Part shown: piece after piece, positions 8,032-16,841 of the stretch | Position numbering within the stretch: the first letter of the stretch is position 1 | How the letters are laid out: each line of letters starts with the position of its first letter | Assembly: GCA_049664225.1 (NCBI GenBank) | Contig: JBATEX010000030.1 | Span: 1-64,000, forward strand | Length of the DNA: 64,000 nucleotides | Source: JAUVRX01 sp049664225 | GTDB taxonomy: Bacteria; Acidobacteriota; Thermoanaerobaculia; Multivoradales; JAHEKO01 | Direction of reading: 5' to 3' | Program-made: the position numbers and the translations under genes | The notes under the pieces: generated by a model | Databases searched by the model: none | The model's input: only the letters and a program-made list of their open reading frames with translations | What the model was told of the DNA's origin: nothing

Positions 8032-9971
8032 GGAGTGCCTCCTTCCTCTCTGCCCCCGGAGACCTCAGGGGGCAGGTCCCATTGGGCTCCGAGGTCGACC
8101 CACTCGACGAAGACCCGGCGCTCCTCGTCGCTCAGCAGATCGACGTGTCCAGGCGCAATCAGAATCAACCTTTTTGCTCCGGCGTCCATTGACTCGGAGG
8201 TGTCCTGGCCGAAGAGTTGCCAGATCAAACGGCTCGTTCTCGCGCTTCCGGAGTCGACCAGGGGGCCACGGGCCGAGTCTCCGCCGCCTTGGTGGGTGAG
8301 CAGCCCTTCGTAGGCCCGTCGGGCACCGGCCTCATCCGCTAGTGAACCGAAGGGCAGCGCTCCGCCCGCTTCGCCGTGGCAGCTACTGCAACGAGCCTGG
8401 AGGATCGGCAGGACCTGCTGCCGGAAGGTCACGCTGCGGCGCCTGTCGGATGGCAGTGTGAGTTGGGTCGCCGGGCGGCCCGCAGCCTGTACGAAGCGGT
8501 TCTCGGGGGTCAATTCCGGGTCCTCATGGCAGCCGATACAACCACGGTACTCGCGGTTCTTGACCCAGATCCAATCGCAGCTGGCCAGGGCCAGGCCGTC
8601 CTGGTCCAGCAGCTGGAGGGTGACGGGTAGATCGGCGGGTACGTCGATATGGAACGAGCCGTCGGACTCCACCGGCGCTTCTCCCAGGAGTCGCCGAGCG
8701 ACAGAGGCCTGCCCCAAGTCGACGGAGTCGGTCGGTGAGTCTTCGGTTCGTGGCACTGCTTCGATGACCCGCACGCGCTCGATGCTGCCCTTCTCGAGAG
8801 CCTTAATGGCCTGGTCGCTCTCATAGATGTCCAGACAAAAGAGCTTGCCCGTGGGTGACTCGGGGCGCACCGTGCTGGAGCGTCCGTCCGGCTCCGGACG
8901 GGGAGCCAGGAGCTTGGCGTGCAGAATGTGGCTGTCCGGCAGAGTAAAGAGAAGCTCGAAGTCGCCGCTATCCGGCCTGAATCTGCCGAGCCTCAAGAGG
9001 CTCCCGCCAGCCGTGGAACGCTGGGAGACGAGCAGGCTGCCGTCCGGTAAGGGAGAGGGGGAATGAAACAGGCCCTGACCCGGGTCGGTCAACGAAGTGT
9101 AGGAATGATGCGGGCGTTGGGTGCGGAGGGCGGCCAGGGTTCCGGCGCCATCCCAGCCAACGCGGTCGGCTTCCACGAAGACCACGAGCCCATGGCTCGA
9201 GAGGGTCGGCATCAGCTGGACCTTCTTTCCCTCGAGTCCGCCAAAGAAGGCATAGTCGATACCGTCAGTCTGTACCCCATAGAGTCCAATTCGACCGCCG
9301 GGGAAGTCGGGATTCGACGGCATTCTCCAGCCGGAAAAGAGAAGAAGACCATCCTGCATCAAGAAGGGCGTGCGGTCGTTCCCAGGGTGAAACGTGATGC
9401 GTCGCAGCTCGGATCCGTCGAGGCGAACCGTGTAGAGGCTGTTCCCCGGGGCAGTGCCCGTTTCATTCAAGACGCCCTCCTGACGCTCGAAGAGGATCGT
9501 GTACCAGGGCTCCGAGGAGGTAATGGTGTAGAAGGTCGAGAGATAGATGGGCCTGCGACAGTCGAGCGCTTCATGCGTGATCTGCCGTACTTCGCTGCCG
9601 TCCGCACGCATCTCCCATATGTTCCAGGGATCCGCCTGCCCTCTTTGGCCCGCAAACAGGATGCGCTCGCCGTCGAAGGAGACATCGGGGTCGCACGCAC
9701 TCGCGAAGTCGCTCGCCAGCCGTACAGTGCCGCCATCGGGCCGCAGCACCATCAACGATGCACCCTCGCCATAGTCCGAGGGCAGCATTCCGTCTGCCAC
9801 TGCGCTGCTTGGCGCCCTATCGGCGGGCAAGCTGCAAAAGACTACGGGTTGGGAGACAGAGGCAGCCAGCGTCGTTGGGCTGGAAACAGCGAGAAAGAAG
9901 ACGAGCAGGAACCCTGCGTGTCGCTGTAGCCAGGGCAGGATGCCAACGAGTTTCAGACGAGATCCGGTCAC
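8028..9971 (-). CDS. HzsA-like TolB-propeller dihaem cytochrome protein
   Basis: About 647 residues from GTG 9971 (GGGGAAGGGG lies just upstream); a TTG at 10016 with GGAG 8 nt before it would add 15 residues. A signal peptide (GFLLVFFLAVSSPTTLAA) is followed by a TolB/DPP-like propeller (DPDVSFDGERILFAGQRG, NIWEMRADGSEVRQITH), then a C-terminal part with two haem motifs, CIGCH (about residue 477) and CSSCH (about 527), the latter in a PILQARCSSCHGE context typical of cytochromes of this kind. The architecture is that of proteins annotated as HzsA-like, after the alpha subunit of hydrazine synthase. There is no sign of the other hydrazine synthase subunits, so anammox chemistry is not implied. 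It is the first gene of the operon. Confidence 0.83.
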   Translation of the reverse strand: MTGSRLKLVGILPWLQRHAGFLLVFFLAVSSPTTLAASVSQPVVFCSLPADRAPSSAVADGMLPSDYGEGASLMVLRPDGGTVRLASDFASACDPDVSFDGERILFAGQRGQADPWNIWEMRADGSEVRQITHEALDCRRPIYLSTFYTITSSEPWYTILFERQEGVLNETGTAPGNSLYTVRLDGSELRRITFHPGNDRTPFLMQDGLLLFSGWRMPSNPDFPGGRIGLYGVQTDGIDYAFFGGLEGKKVQLMPTLSSHGLVVFVEADRVGWDGAGTLAALRTQRPHHSYTSLTDPGQGLFHSPSPLPDGSLLVSQRSTAGGSLLRLGRFRPDSGDFELLFTLPDSHILHAKLLAPRPEPDGRSSTVRPESPTGKLFCLDIYESDQAIKALEKGSIERVRVIEAVPRTEDSPTDSVDLGQASVARRLLGEAPVESDGSFHIDVPADLPVTLQLLDQDGLALASCDWIWVKNREYRGCIGCHEDPELTPENRFVQAAGRPATQLTLPSDRRRSVTFRQQVLPILQARCSSCHGEAGGALPFGSLADEAGARRAYEGLLTHQGGGDSARGPLVDSGSARTSRLIWQLFGQDTSESMDAGAKRLILIAPGHVDLLSDEERRVFVEWVDLGAQWDLPPEVSGGREEGGTP

Positions 9972-10406
9972 GATCCCCTTCCCCTCGATGCACGCAGATA
10001 GGCGGCGCTGGAGCAACTCGGAAACTCCGATGAAGAATTCCGCACCGGCTCGCGCGGAGCAGCCGATTCGGACTTCTACAGCTTACCAAAGGGATTGAAG
10101 ATCGCCGCTACCCGGACGGGTGGTTTTTGAAGGTCGGGGAGTCGGGTTAACGGTCAACGAATGAATGTCGTCGAAATGATGTCCGGGAGTCGCTTGACGA
10201 TGACGAGTCTATGCGGTCTGCCAATGTGCGGTGGCTGCGGTGTTTCACCTCGTCTGTCGCGTAAAAGGTTCGAGAGCAGAAAGGCCGATTCTGAGAGCCG
10301 TCAGATCGGTGACCCGATTGCGATCGGGCGCGATGTGAAGGGACCATGAAGAAGAGGCTGAATTGGGAGTAGGATCGTCTCAGAGCTGACCCTCGGGTGG
10401 TGGCGG
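9972..10406. other. Divergent intergenic region, no gene seen
   Basis: The space between the minus-strand redox operon and the plus-strand ATPase receptor gene. It must hold both promoters. A TTGACG hexamer at about 10194 could be a plus-strand -35, but no good -10 follows at normal spacing. I see no RNA gene, no long repeat and no supported ORF. Confidence 0.5.
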
Positions 10407-12839
10407 ATGTTGGGATCCTCCCCGTACAGCAACGCCGTAAGGCGAAACGCGACAGCGTTTCGGGTCTTTCTGGTCCTCAACCTGATGGCGGTCGGTCCCT
10501 TGTTCGCTGATCTCTGGTACCAGCACTACCAAAAGGCAGAAGAGGCTCTGAAGGCCGAGCGTTGGGATGAGGCGGTCGTGGAGCTCAATCAGGCGATTCA
10601 GCGGCGAGGTGACTCCGGGGCGCGGGTGCGAACTTATGGAATGCGCACGACGGACTACTTCCCCTACCTCAAGCTCGGCATCGCCTACCTGGCCCTTGGC
10701 CAGGAAGAGGCTGCGCTGCAGGCATTCGATACCGAAGAGAGGTTGGGCGCGATCGAGGGATCCGAGAACGCGTTTCAGGAGCTCGAGACCCTGCGGGAAA
10801 GAGCCGCTCAGATGCTGGAAAGCCGTCGGGCGGAGGATCAGGATCGGATCCAGCAGATTCTCGCCGAGAGCCTTCGAGAGGCTCGTGAGCTGCAAGCGGA
10901 GGCCAGGGTCGGCGAGGCCATGACCGCACTGGGGCGGGGCCTGTCAGTGGCACCCGAGGATCCCGAAGCAACCGGCTTGATGGCAGCGTTGCAGAGCGAA
11001 GCAAGGCAGCGGGATCAGAAGGCGCGAGCGGAGACTCGCGCTTCGATGCTGGTGACCGAAGGCCGGGGCCTTCTGGATGAAGGCGCATACGCCGAGGCGG
11101 CGAGCCGTTTTCGGCAGGCCTCGGAGCTGGTTCCGGGAAATCAGGAGGTGTCGGCGCTGCTGGAGGATTCCCAGCGACGACTTCGCACCGAGGTCGAGAA
11201 CCTGCGACTGGAGGAGACCCGTGCCGGGTTCATCAAGCAGGAGCTCGATGAGGTGCGGAAGTTGGAGGTCGCTGGCCAACTGGACGAGGCCCTGAATAGA
11301 TTGCAGACCATCATCGCCGTGCAAGAGGGCGATGAGGAGGCCAGGGCTATCGAGTCGCGCCTCATCCAAGCGCGAGCTCGGGCCGAGGAAGAGCTGGCCA
11401 CGCTGCAAAGTCTGACCTCCGAGCTGGCGTTGTCCGAAGACGAGTTCGAGTCGGGCCGGTTCGAGAACGCGCTGTCGGCGGCGAATCGAGCGCTGGCTCT
11501 GGAGCCCGGCAACGGTCAGGCTTTGGAGATCGTCGCGCGCTCCTACCAGCAGCTCAGCCGAGTGCTGCTCGGCAGGGCCGCCGGCAACATCCCTCCAGCT
11601 ATCCGTTTTGCCGACTTTCGGCAGAAGCAGGAGGATGGCTCCCTGGTGCAAGTGGTTCGCGATGCGGGGTTTCGCCTGAGTGGCGTCATCATTGATAACT
11701 CGCCAGTCGACATCGAGTGCTTCGATGGCAAGGGCTCGAATCTGGAGGCAGTCACGACCCATCAGCAAGTTGGCGACTCCTACGTCACGGAATTCCGGGT
11801 CGACACGGTGCTCGAGGGAGGGCCCGAGACGTTCCGGGTCGTGGCTACCGATGCGGAGGATCTTGCGTCCAGCAGTGAGTACGCTGTGGCTCTTGTTCGC
11901 CCCTGGTTCCGGTCACCGCGCCTCGCGGCAGCGATGGCCACGGTTGTCGCGACACTAGCGCTCGGGTTTGTCGTGGCTCGGCGGAATCGCCGGGCTCGTC
12001 GCCGACACCGGCGATTCAATCCCTATATGGCGGGTGCGCCTGTTCTGGATGAGGGCCTGTTCTTCGGCAGGGAGCAACTCATCGATCGAATTCTCCAGAC
12101 CATTCACAACAACAGCCTTCTGCTCTATGGCGAACGCCGGATCGGCAAGACCTCGATCCAACATCACCTCAAGAAGCGTCTGGAGGCGATGGAGGATCCG
12201 AGCTACGAGTTTTTTCCCGTGTACGTCGATTTGCAGGGCACTCCCGAATCCAGGTTCTTCGCCACCCTGGCCGATGATGTCTTCAGTGATCTGGAGCCTC
12301 ATCTTGGTGGCTTGACGCCGTCACGCTCCTTGAATGTGGAAATCGAGTACTCCTATCGCGACTTTGTGCGCGATCTACGCTCCGTGATCCAACGTCTGGT
12401 GGCGGTGAGTGCCAAGCAGGTCAAGTTGGTTCTGTTGATCGACGAGGTCGACGAGCTGAACGACTACGACCCGAGGATCAACCAGCGCCTGCGGAGCCTG
12501 TTCATGAAGAGCTTCGCCGAGAATCTGGTGGCCGTTGTCTCCGGCGTGGAGATCAAGAAGCAGTGGGAGCGCGAAGGGAGTCCCTGGTACAACTTCTTCG
12601 AGGAGATCGAGGTACTGCCTTTTCGGGTCGAAAATGCCCGGGCGCTGATTGAACGGCCCATTGCCGGCGTCTTGAAGCTCGAGGAGGGCGTCGTGCCGCG
12701 CATCATCGAGCTCACAGGGCTGCGCCCCTACTTGATCCAGAAGCTCTGCATTGCTCTGGTGAATCGAGCCTACGAGAACGGTGCAAGGACGATAACCGTG
12801 GGCGATGTGGAGGCTATCGGCCGTCCGGAGGCAACATGA
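10407..12839 (+). CDS. Transmembrane TPR receptor with cytoplasmic P-loop (STAND/AAA-like) ATPase
   Basis: An 810-residue, apparently two-part receptor. A signal sequence or first helix lies at about 18-34. Residues 40-390 are TPR/coiled-coil repeats (AEEALKAERWDEAVVELNQA, LDEGAYAEAASRFRQASEL, NALSAANRALALEPGNGQAL). A beta-rich segment at 400-500 looks like an Ig-type fold. A single helix at about 507-526 (AATVVATLALGFVV-like) is followed by a strongly basic stop-transfer stretch. The C-terminal 280 residues are an AAA_16/STAND-type ATPase: FFGREQLIDRIL, Walker A GERRIGKTS (about 574-582), Walker B LVLLIDEVDEL. The stop overlaps the ATG of the ATPase-sigma gene (ATGA). I infer that the TPR part faces the periplasm and signals through the ATPase. 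The ATPase is a distant paralogue of those in the next gene and at 16842-18785. Confidence 0.85.
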   Translation: MLGSSPYSNAVRRNATAFRVFLVLNLMAVGPLFADLWYQHYQKAEEALKAERWDEAVVELNQAIQRRGDSGARVRTYGMRTTDYFPYLKLGIAYLALGQEEAALQAFDTEERLGAIEGSENAFQELETLRERAAQMLESRRAEDQDRIQQILAESLREARELQAEARVGEAMTALGRGLSVAPEDPEATGLMAALQSEARQRDQKARAETRASMLVTEGRGLLDEGAYAEAASRFRQASELVPGNQEVSALLEDSQRRLRTEVENLRLEETRAGFIKQELDEVRKLEVAGQLDEALNRLQTIIAVQEGDEEARAIESRLIQARARAEEELATLQSLTSELALSEDEFESGRFENALSAANRALALEPGNGQALEIVARSYQQLSRVLLGRAAGNIPPAIRFADFRQKQEDGSLVQVVRDAGFRLSGVIIDNSPVDIECFDGKGSNLEAVTTHQQVGDSYVTEFRVDTVLEGGPETFRVVATDAEDLASSSEYAVALVRPWFRSPRLAAAMATVVATLALGFVVARRNRRARRRHRRFNPYMAGAPVLDEGLFFGREQLIDRILQTIHNNSLLLYGERRIGKTSIQHHLKKRLEAMEDPSYEFFPVYVDLQGTPESRFFATLADDVFSDLEPHLGGLTPSRSLNVEIEYSYRDFVRDLRSVIQRLVAVSAKQVKLVLLIDEVDELNDYDPRINQRLRSLFMKSFAENLVAVVSGVEIKKQWEREGSPWYNFFEEIEVLPFRVENARALIERPIAGVLKLEEGVVPRIIELTGLRPYLIQKLCIALVNRAYENGARTITVGDVEAIGRPEAT

Positions 12840-14503
12840 CTCGGCCGCAGCTGCTCCCCTATGTCGTAGGCCAGTGGGTGCGTGGCGATCGTTTCTATGG
12901 CCGTCGGGCGCAGCTGGGTGAGATCCTGGAGGGTCAGCGGGACAGCCTCTGGTTGGTGGGCACACGGCGGATCGGAAAGACTTCTTTCTTGAGGCACGCG
13001 GAATGGCTCACGGCGTCGTCGCCGGAATGGGGCTACCTACCACTGTTCTGGGATTTGCAGGGAGCTTCGGAGCCGAAGGAGCTGCACTTGAGCTTCCACG
13101 ACGCTCTGTTGGACTCGGAGGAGCGGTGGGCCGAGGCCGGTGTCTCGGTGTCCTCCCTGGATCCAACTGACCTGTTCGGCTCTTTGGCGAGAGTGCGCAG
13201 ACGAGTTCGCGGTTCGGGTAGGAGGCTGTTGCTGCTGTGCGACGAGGTCGAGCAGTTGATCGAGCTTCAGAAGAGGGATCGGTCGCTGCTTCGCAAGCTC
13301 CGGCGGGCACTGCAAGCTCCCGCGGACATGAAGGCGGTGCTGACCTCCACAATTCAGCTCTGGGAGCTTGCCGAGCAGCCCGGTGACACGTCTCCTTTTC
13401 TGCACGGTTTCACCCCGGCTCTGTACCTGGCCTCGTTGGCCGAGAAGGAGGCTCTTGCTTTGGTTTTGCAGGAGCACCTGCCGGCCGAGTCCAGGCCGAA
13501 GTTGCTCGAGGAGGTGGCAAGAAAGATCTGCTGCGCCTGCGGGAACCACCCGTACCTGCTGCAGATTCTGGCCAAGAAATACCTGGAGTTGGGTGATCTG
13601 GAAGAGGCGATCGACCTGGTGCGGGCCGACCAGATGGTGAGCCACTTCTTCAGTGTGGACTTCCGAATGCTCAACAAAGAGGAGCAGGAGGTTCTGCAGG
13701 CGCTGGGTGAGCTGGGCACGGTGGAGCGAGAGGCCCTCGAGAACCGGATAGGGGTAGGACGGGGTGAGCTGAACAGGAACCTTCTGAGACTGGAGAATCT
13801 TGGATTCGTCTCTCGGTCTGCGGATCGGAGTTCCAGGCTGGCGAACGACTTCATCCGGCACTGGCTGAAGAGCCTGAGCCCCCGCGAGTCCGAGCTTTGG
13901 TCCTCGGATCACGATTCCACCGCCTTCTCACAGAAGCTCACCGAGATCCTGACCGAGCTGGAGCAGCAACCGGCGGGAGCTGGAGCCTCACCCGAGGAGC
14001 TCCTGGACAGGGTGTACGAGGAGCTGCGGGGGCTGGCCCACCGATACATGGGTCGGGAGCGAACCGATCACACCCTGCAGCCAACGGCCCTGGTCCACGA
14101 GGCTTACCTGCGGCTGGTCGACCAATCCCGAGTCGATTGGCAGGGGCGGACGCACTTCTTCGCCATGGGAGCCAGGATGATGCGACGGGTTCTGATCGAT
14201 CACGCGCGAGGACGGGGACGAGCCAAGCGGGGCGGCGACTGGCTCCAGATCTCATGGGCAGAGGAGCTCTTCGCGAATCCTCGGGGGCTGTTGTCGAGCG
14301 AGCAGTTGATCGATCTCGACAGCGCGATCGAGGCGTTGACGGCGCTCGACGAGAGGCAGGCCAGGGTCGTCGAGCTGCGGTACTTCGCGGGAATGACCGT
14401 CGAAGAGGTCGCGCAGTTTCTAGGAGTGTCGAAACGAACCGTCGAGAGCGACTGGGCCGCGGCCCGAGACTGGCTCAAGGAGAGACTGAGGGTGCAGCAA
14501 TGA
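12836..14503 (+). CDS. P-loop ATPase fused to an ECF sigma factor
   Basis: A 555-residue fusion. Residues 1-355 are a STAND-like ATPase: FYGRRAQLGEIL, Walker A GTRRIGKTS (42-50), Walker B LLLLCDEVEQL (131 onward), then a winged-helix-like segment near 290-350. Residues about 362-553 are a complete ECF sigma factor of the TIGR02999 type: region 2 (ELRGLAHRYMGRER, LQPTALVHEAYLRLVDQ, MRRVLIDHARGRGRAKRGG) and region 4 (LDERQARVVELRYFAGMT, VEEVAQFLGVSKRTVESDW). The usual ECF protein is only about 190 residues and is controlled by a separate anti-sigma; here an ATPase sits in cis. ATGA overlaps on both sides couple it to the receptor gene and to the barrel protein. A switch in which ATP state frees the sigma domain is inference. 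Confidence 0.92.
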   Translation: MTRPQLLPYVVGQWVRGDRFYGRRAQLGEILEGQRDSLWLVGTRRIGKTSFLRHAEWLTASSPEWGYLPLFWDLQGASEPKELHLSFHDALLDSEERWAEAGVSVSSLDPTDLFGSLARVRRRVRGSGRRLLLLCDEVEQLIELQKRDRSLLRKLRRALQAPADMKAVLTSTIQLWELAEQPGDTSPFLHGFTPALYLASLAEKEALALVLQEHLPAESRPKLLEEVARKICCACGNHPYLLQILAKKYLELGDLEEAIDLVRADQMVSHFFSVDFRMLNKEEQEVLQALGELGTVEREALENRIGVGRGELNRNLLRLENLGFVSRSADRSSRLANDFIRHWLKSLSPRESELWSSDHDSTAFSQKLTEILTELEQQPAGAGASPEELLDRVYEELRGLAHRYMGRERTDHTLQPTALVHEAYLRLVDQSRVDWQGRTHFFAMGARMMRRVLIDHARGRGRAKRGGDWLQISWAEELFANPRGLLSSEQLIDLDSAIEALTALDERQARVVELRYFAGMTVEEVAQFLGVSKRTVESDWAAARDWLKERLRVQQ

Positions 14504-15885
14504 CCAAGCGACCAGAGGGGTTGGAACGCGTTCCGGGGTATCGAGAATCCACCCAGGCTCCGAGATCACGGAGGCTCGGATGGCTGATGAGCCTGCTGGC
14601 TCTGGCTGGATCCGTGGCCGGCTTCCCACCGGCCGTCGAGGCCAACGATTTCGCCCAGCTCATCTTCACTCCTCACTTCAGCCTGGCCAATCCCGGCGCC
14701 CGCAGCCTTGGCCTCGGAGGCGCATTCGTGGCTCTGGCTGACGATGCCACAGCCGCCTTGGCCAACCCCGCCGGCCTGGTTCAGCTGGCGAGGCCGGAAG
14801 TTTCCATCGAGGGCCGGCACTGGAGTTATTCGACACCCTACACGGCTGGTGGGAATGCTCAAGGGTCTCCGACCGGTATCGGCCTGGACACGCAATTCGG
14901 TTTGAGGACCGCGATCTCTTCGGACGACAGCACGGGACTTTCTTTTCTCTCCTTCGTCTATCCCTGGAAGCGGTGGTCGTTTGCCCTGTATCGTCACCTG
15001 TATCTGAAGTACGAATCCACAGCGGCTACCCAGGGGCTGTTCAAAGATGGGACATTCGAGCGGGACCGTTACTTCGATCAGGTGGCAACAAGCGATGCAC
15101 TGATCAGCTCCTATGGTTTCTCGACGGCATTCAGGATCTCCGACAGCTTCAGTCTGGGGTTCGGAATAGTGCTATTCGACGCGGATGTGACCATGAAGGC
15201 CTCCGTGTATCGACAGGACAATCTTGACGACTTGCTCGGGTCTCCGACGTCCTTCCAGCCCGAGGATCTGATGACCACTTCCACCCTGACACAGAGGGAC
15301 AGGGACCTAGGGCTGACCGGTGGATTTCTTTGGCGGTTTGCGCCGTCGTGGACACTGGGGGGGAAGTTCCGTGAGGGTCCCGAGATTGAAACCGGGGGCG
15401 CGGCTCTATTTGGCCCGGCCAATCGTCTCGGCCTTCCGCCGGGGTTCGAGATCGAGGTCGACGACTTCCCGTCGGCGAGGTACCCGGACACCTACAGCCT
15501 GGGTGTCGCCCACCGATCGCCTAACGGTCGCTGGACAGGCGCCTTCGAATGGGATCGGATCACCTACTCTGACATGCCGAGGAGCATGGAGATCTGGGAC
15601 CAGACGGTCGAGGATGGTGACGAGATCCATCTCGGAGGCGAGTATGTTTTCCTGGGATCGAGACCTCTTCTGGCGCTGCGGGCAGGTGTGTGGCTCGATC
15701 CGGATCACGTCGTACGGGCGACGAGCGACAATCCCTACGCTCAGGCTCTTCTGCGTCCAGTTGGCGACAAAATGCACTATGCGATCGGCTTCGGGATGGC
15801 CTTCGAGCGATTCCAGCTAGACGGGGCTCTTGATTTCTCCGATCTCGTCGACACCGTCGCTCTTTCCGCGATTCTTAGTTTCTGA
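14500..15885 (+). CDS. FadL/PorV-like outer-membrane barrel protein
   Basis: A 461-residue protein. ATG at 14500 overlaps the sigma-fusion stop (ATGA), so the longer open frame upstream is not used. After about 35 basic and Pro-rich residues comes a leader (LMSLLALAGSVAGFPPAVEA), then the OMPP1/FadL/PorV signature NPGARSLGLGGAFVALADDA followed by AALANPAGLVQL, and beta-strand-rich sequence to a C-terminal phenylalanine (LSAILSF), as expected for BamA-dependent insertion. Substrate unknown: FadL proteins pass hydrophobic molecules, PorV serves type IX secretion. It ends the three-gene receptor, ATPase-sigma and barrel operon, so it may be the operon's target or sensor partner. A hairpin follows the gene. 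Confidence 0.85.
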   Translation: MTKRPEGLERVPGYRESTQAPRSRRLGWLMSLLALAGSVAGFPPAVEANDFAQLIFTPHFSLANPGARSLGLGGAFVALADDATAALANPAGLVQLARPEVSIEGRHWSYSTPYTAGGNAQGSPTGIGLDTQFGLRTAISSDDSTGLSFLSFVYPWKRWSFALYRHLYLKYESTAATQGLFKDGTFERDRYFDQVATSDALISSYGFSTAFRISDSFSLGFGIVLFDADVTMKASVYRQDNLDDLLGSPTSFQPEDLMTTSTLTQRDRDLGLTGGFLWRFAPSWTLGGKFREGPEIETGGAALFGPANRLGLPPGFEIEVDDFPSARYPDTYSLGVAHRSPNGRWTGAFEWDRITYSDMPRSMEIWDQTVEDGDEIHLGGEYVFLGSRPLLALRAGVWLDPDHVVRATSDNPYAQALLRPVGDKMHYAIGFGMAFERFQLDGALDFSDLVDTVALSAILSF

Positions 15886-15907
15886 TCCAGATCGGGTGAA
15901 CAGCTGG

Positions 15908-15932
15908 GCCGACCAGGGAGAACCTGGTCGGC
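15908..15932. terminator. Perfect 10-bp hairpin after the barrel gene
   Basis: GCCGACCAGG and its exact reverse complement CCTGGTCGGC enclose a GAGAA loop, 22 nt past the stop. No U-tract follows, so it could be a bidirectional or Rho-assisted terminator between the two convergent genes. Confidence 0.6.
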
Positions 15933-15968
15933 TGGGTAGGGTCGGACGAATCATCGGATGGACAAACT

Positions 15969-16670
15969 CTAAAAGGAGTACCGTACTCCGAGGGTCACGA
16001 TGAGTGGATCGAGGCTCAGGTTCTCACCAGCCCCCTCGGGGTTCGTGGCGTCTAGCTCGGTCGCCATGTACCTCAGGGTTCCGCTCAAGAACCACCTTCT
16101 GGAGCCGATCGGAATATCGGCTCCGGCCACGGCTCCGTAGGCCAGATCGTTGGCAACGGACATGCGTAGCGAGTCCTCGACAACGATCGGTACGCTACCC
16201 ACGTCGATGGTCGCGTTCGCCGTCCACTGGAGGTCACTGTAGAGCACGTAGGCCAGAAAAGGCCCGAGGTAGAGATCGAAGCTCTTTGAAGGAGTCAGGT
16301 GAAAGTTCAAGCCGATGCTCAAGGGCGTCATGGTCAGGCCATCGGTGGCGCTGACGGAGAGCCCGAGCTCGCTGTCCTCGGATCGGACGCGGACATCAGG
16401 AGTGGTCCGCATGATTCCGAGATCGACACCGAGAAGCTCGGAGACTTGATACTCGCCGCTGACAGCCAGGCCGAAGGCATCGTCGGCATCGACGGTCACG
16501 AGATCGCCCGGCTCGGGCGAGCTTTGCCATGTGAGGTCGGGGTGGGTCCACACGGCCTGGGCCCGTAGATGCCACTGTCCATCGCCGGCTACCGCAGGCA
16601 TCGCTCTGGATCCGACTGCGAGGCAGGCCAGGACGAGCAACAGGATGGGTTGTCTATGGCGTCGAAGCAT
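15969..16670 (-). CDS. OmpW-like small outer-membrane barrel protein
   Basis: A 233-residue protein. ATG 16670 is chosen because AAGGAG lies 7 nt upstream and a clean signal peptide follows (ILLLVLACLAVGSRAMPAVAG). The mature part is strand-rich: WHLRAQAVWTHPDLTW, LGVDLGIMRTTPDVRV, MTPLSIGLNFHLTPSKSFDLYLGPFLAYVLY, and it ends LGVRYSF with a terminal Phe. Length and the HLTP...YLGPF region fit the OmpW family of eight-stranded barrels. It converges with the FadL-like gene and lies downstream of, and collinear with, the ATPase-kinase gene, although that gene is 172 nt away. Cargo unknown. Confidence 0.8.
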   Translation of the reverse strand: MLRRHRQPILLLVLACLAVGSRAMPAVAGDGQWHLRAQAVWTHPDLTWQSSPEPGDLVTVDADDAFGLAVSGEYQVSELLGVDLGIMRTTPDVRVRSEDSELGLSVSATDGLTMTPLSIGLNFHLTPSKSFDLYLGPFLAYVLYSDLQWTANATIDVGSVPIVVEDSLRMSVANDLAYGAVAGADIPIGSRRWFLSGTLRYMATELDATNPEGAGENLSLDPLIVTLGVRYSF

Positions 16671-16841
16671 TGTCGTCTCCTTCATGGATGGCGTGACGGA
16701 GGTCCGTCGCCGTGTCGGAAGGGGGAGGTGGATCCCCAGGCGGCAGTCTTTCGTCGGATCGCACATGTCGGTCACCTCCTGCTGAAGACGCGACAGGTGC
16801 GAAAAGGGTCCGCAAGTGAGAGCCGGACCTGAGATGAAGAA

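Noticed and set aside
8028..9971. Hydrazine synthesis (anammox)
   Set aside because: The HzsA likeness is architectural; HzsB/C partners and hydrazine dehydrogenase are absent, and many non-anammox bacteria carry such proteins.
13897..14499. Extended N-terminus of the FadL-like barrel protein
   Set aside because: The 201 extra residues overlap the sigma domain in another frame; the ATG at 14500 coupled to the stop is clearly the start.
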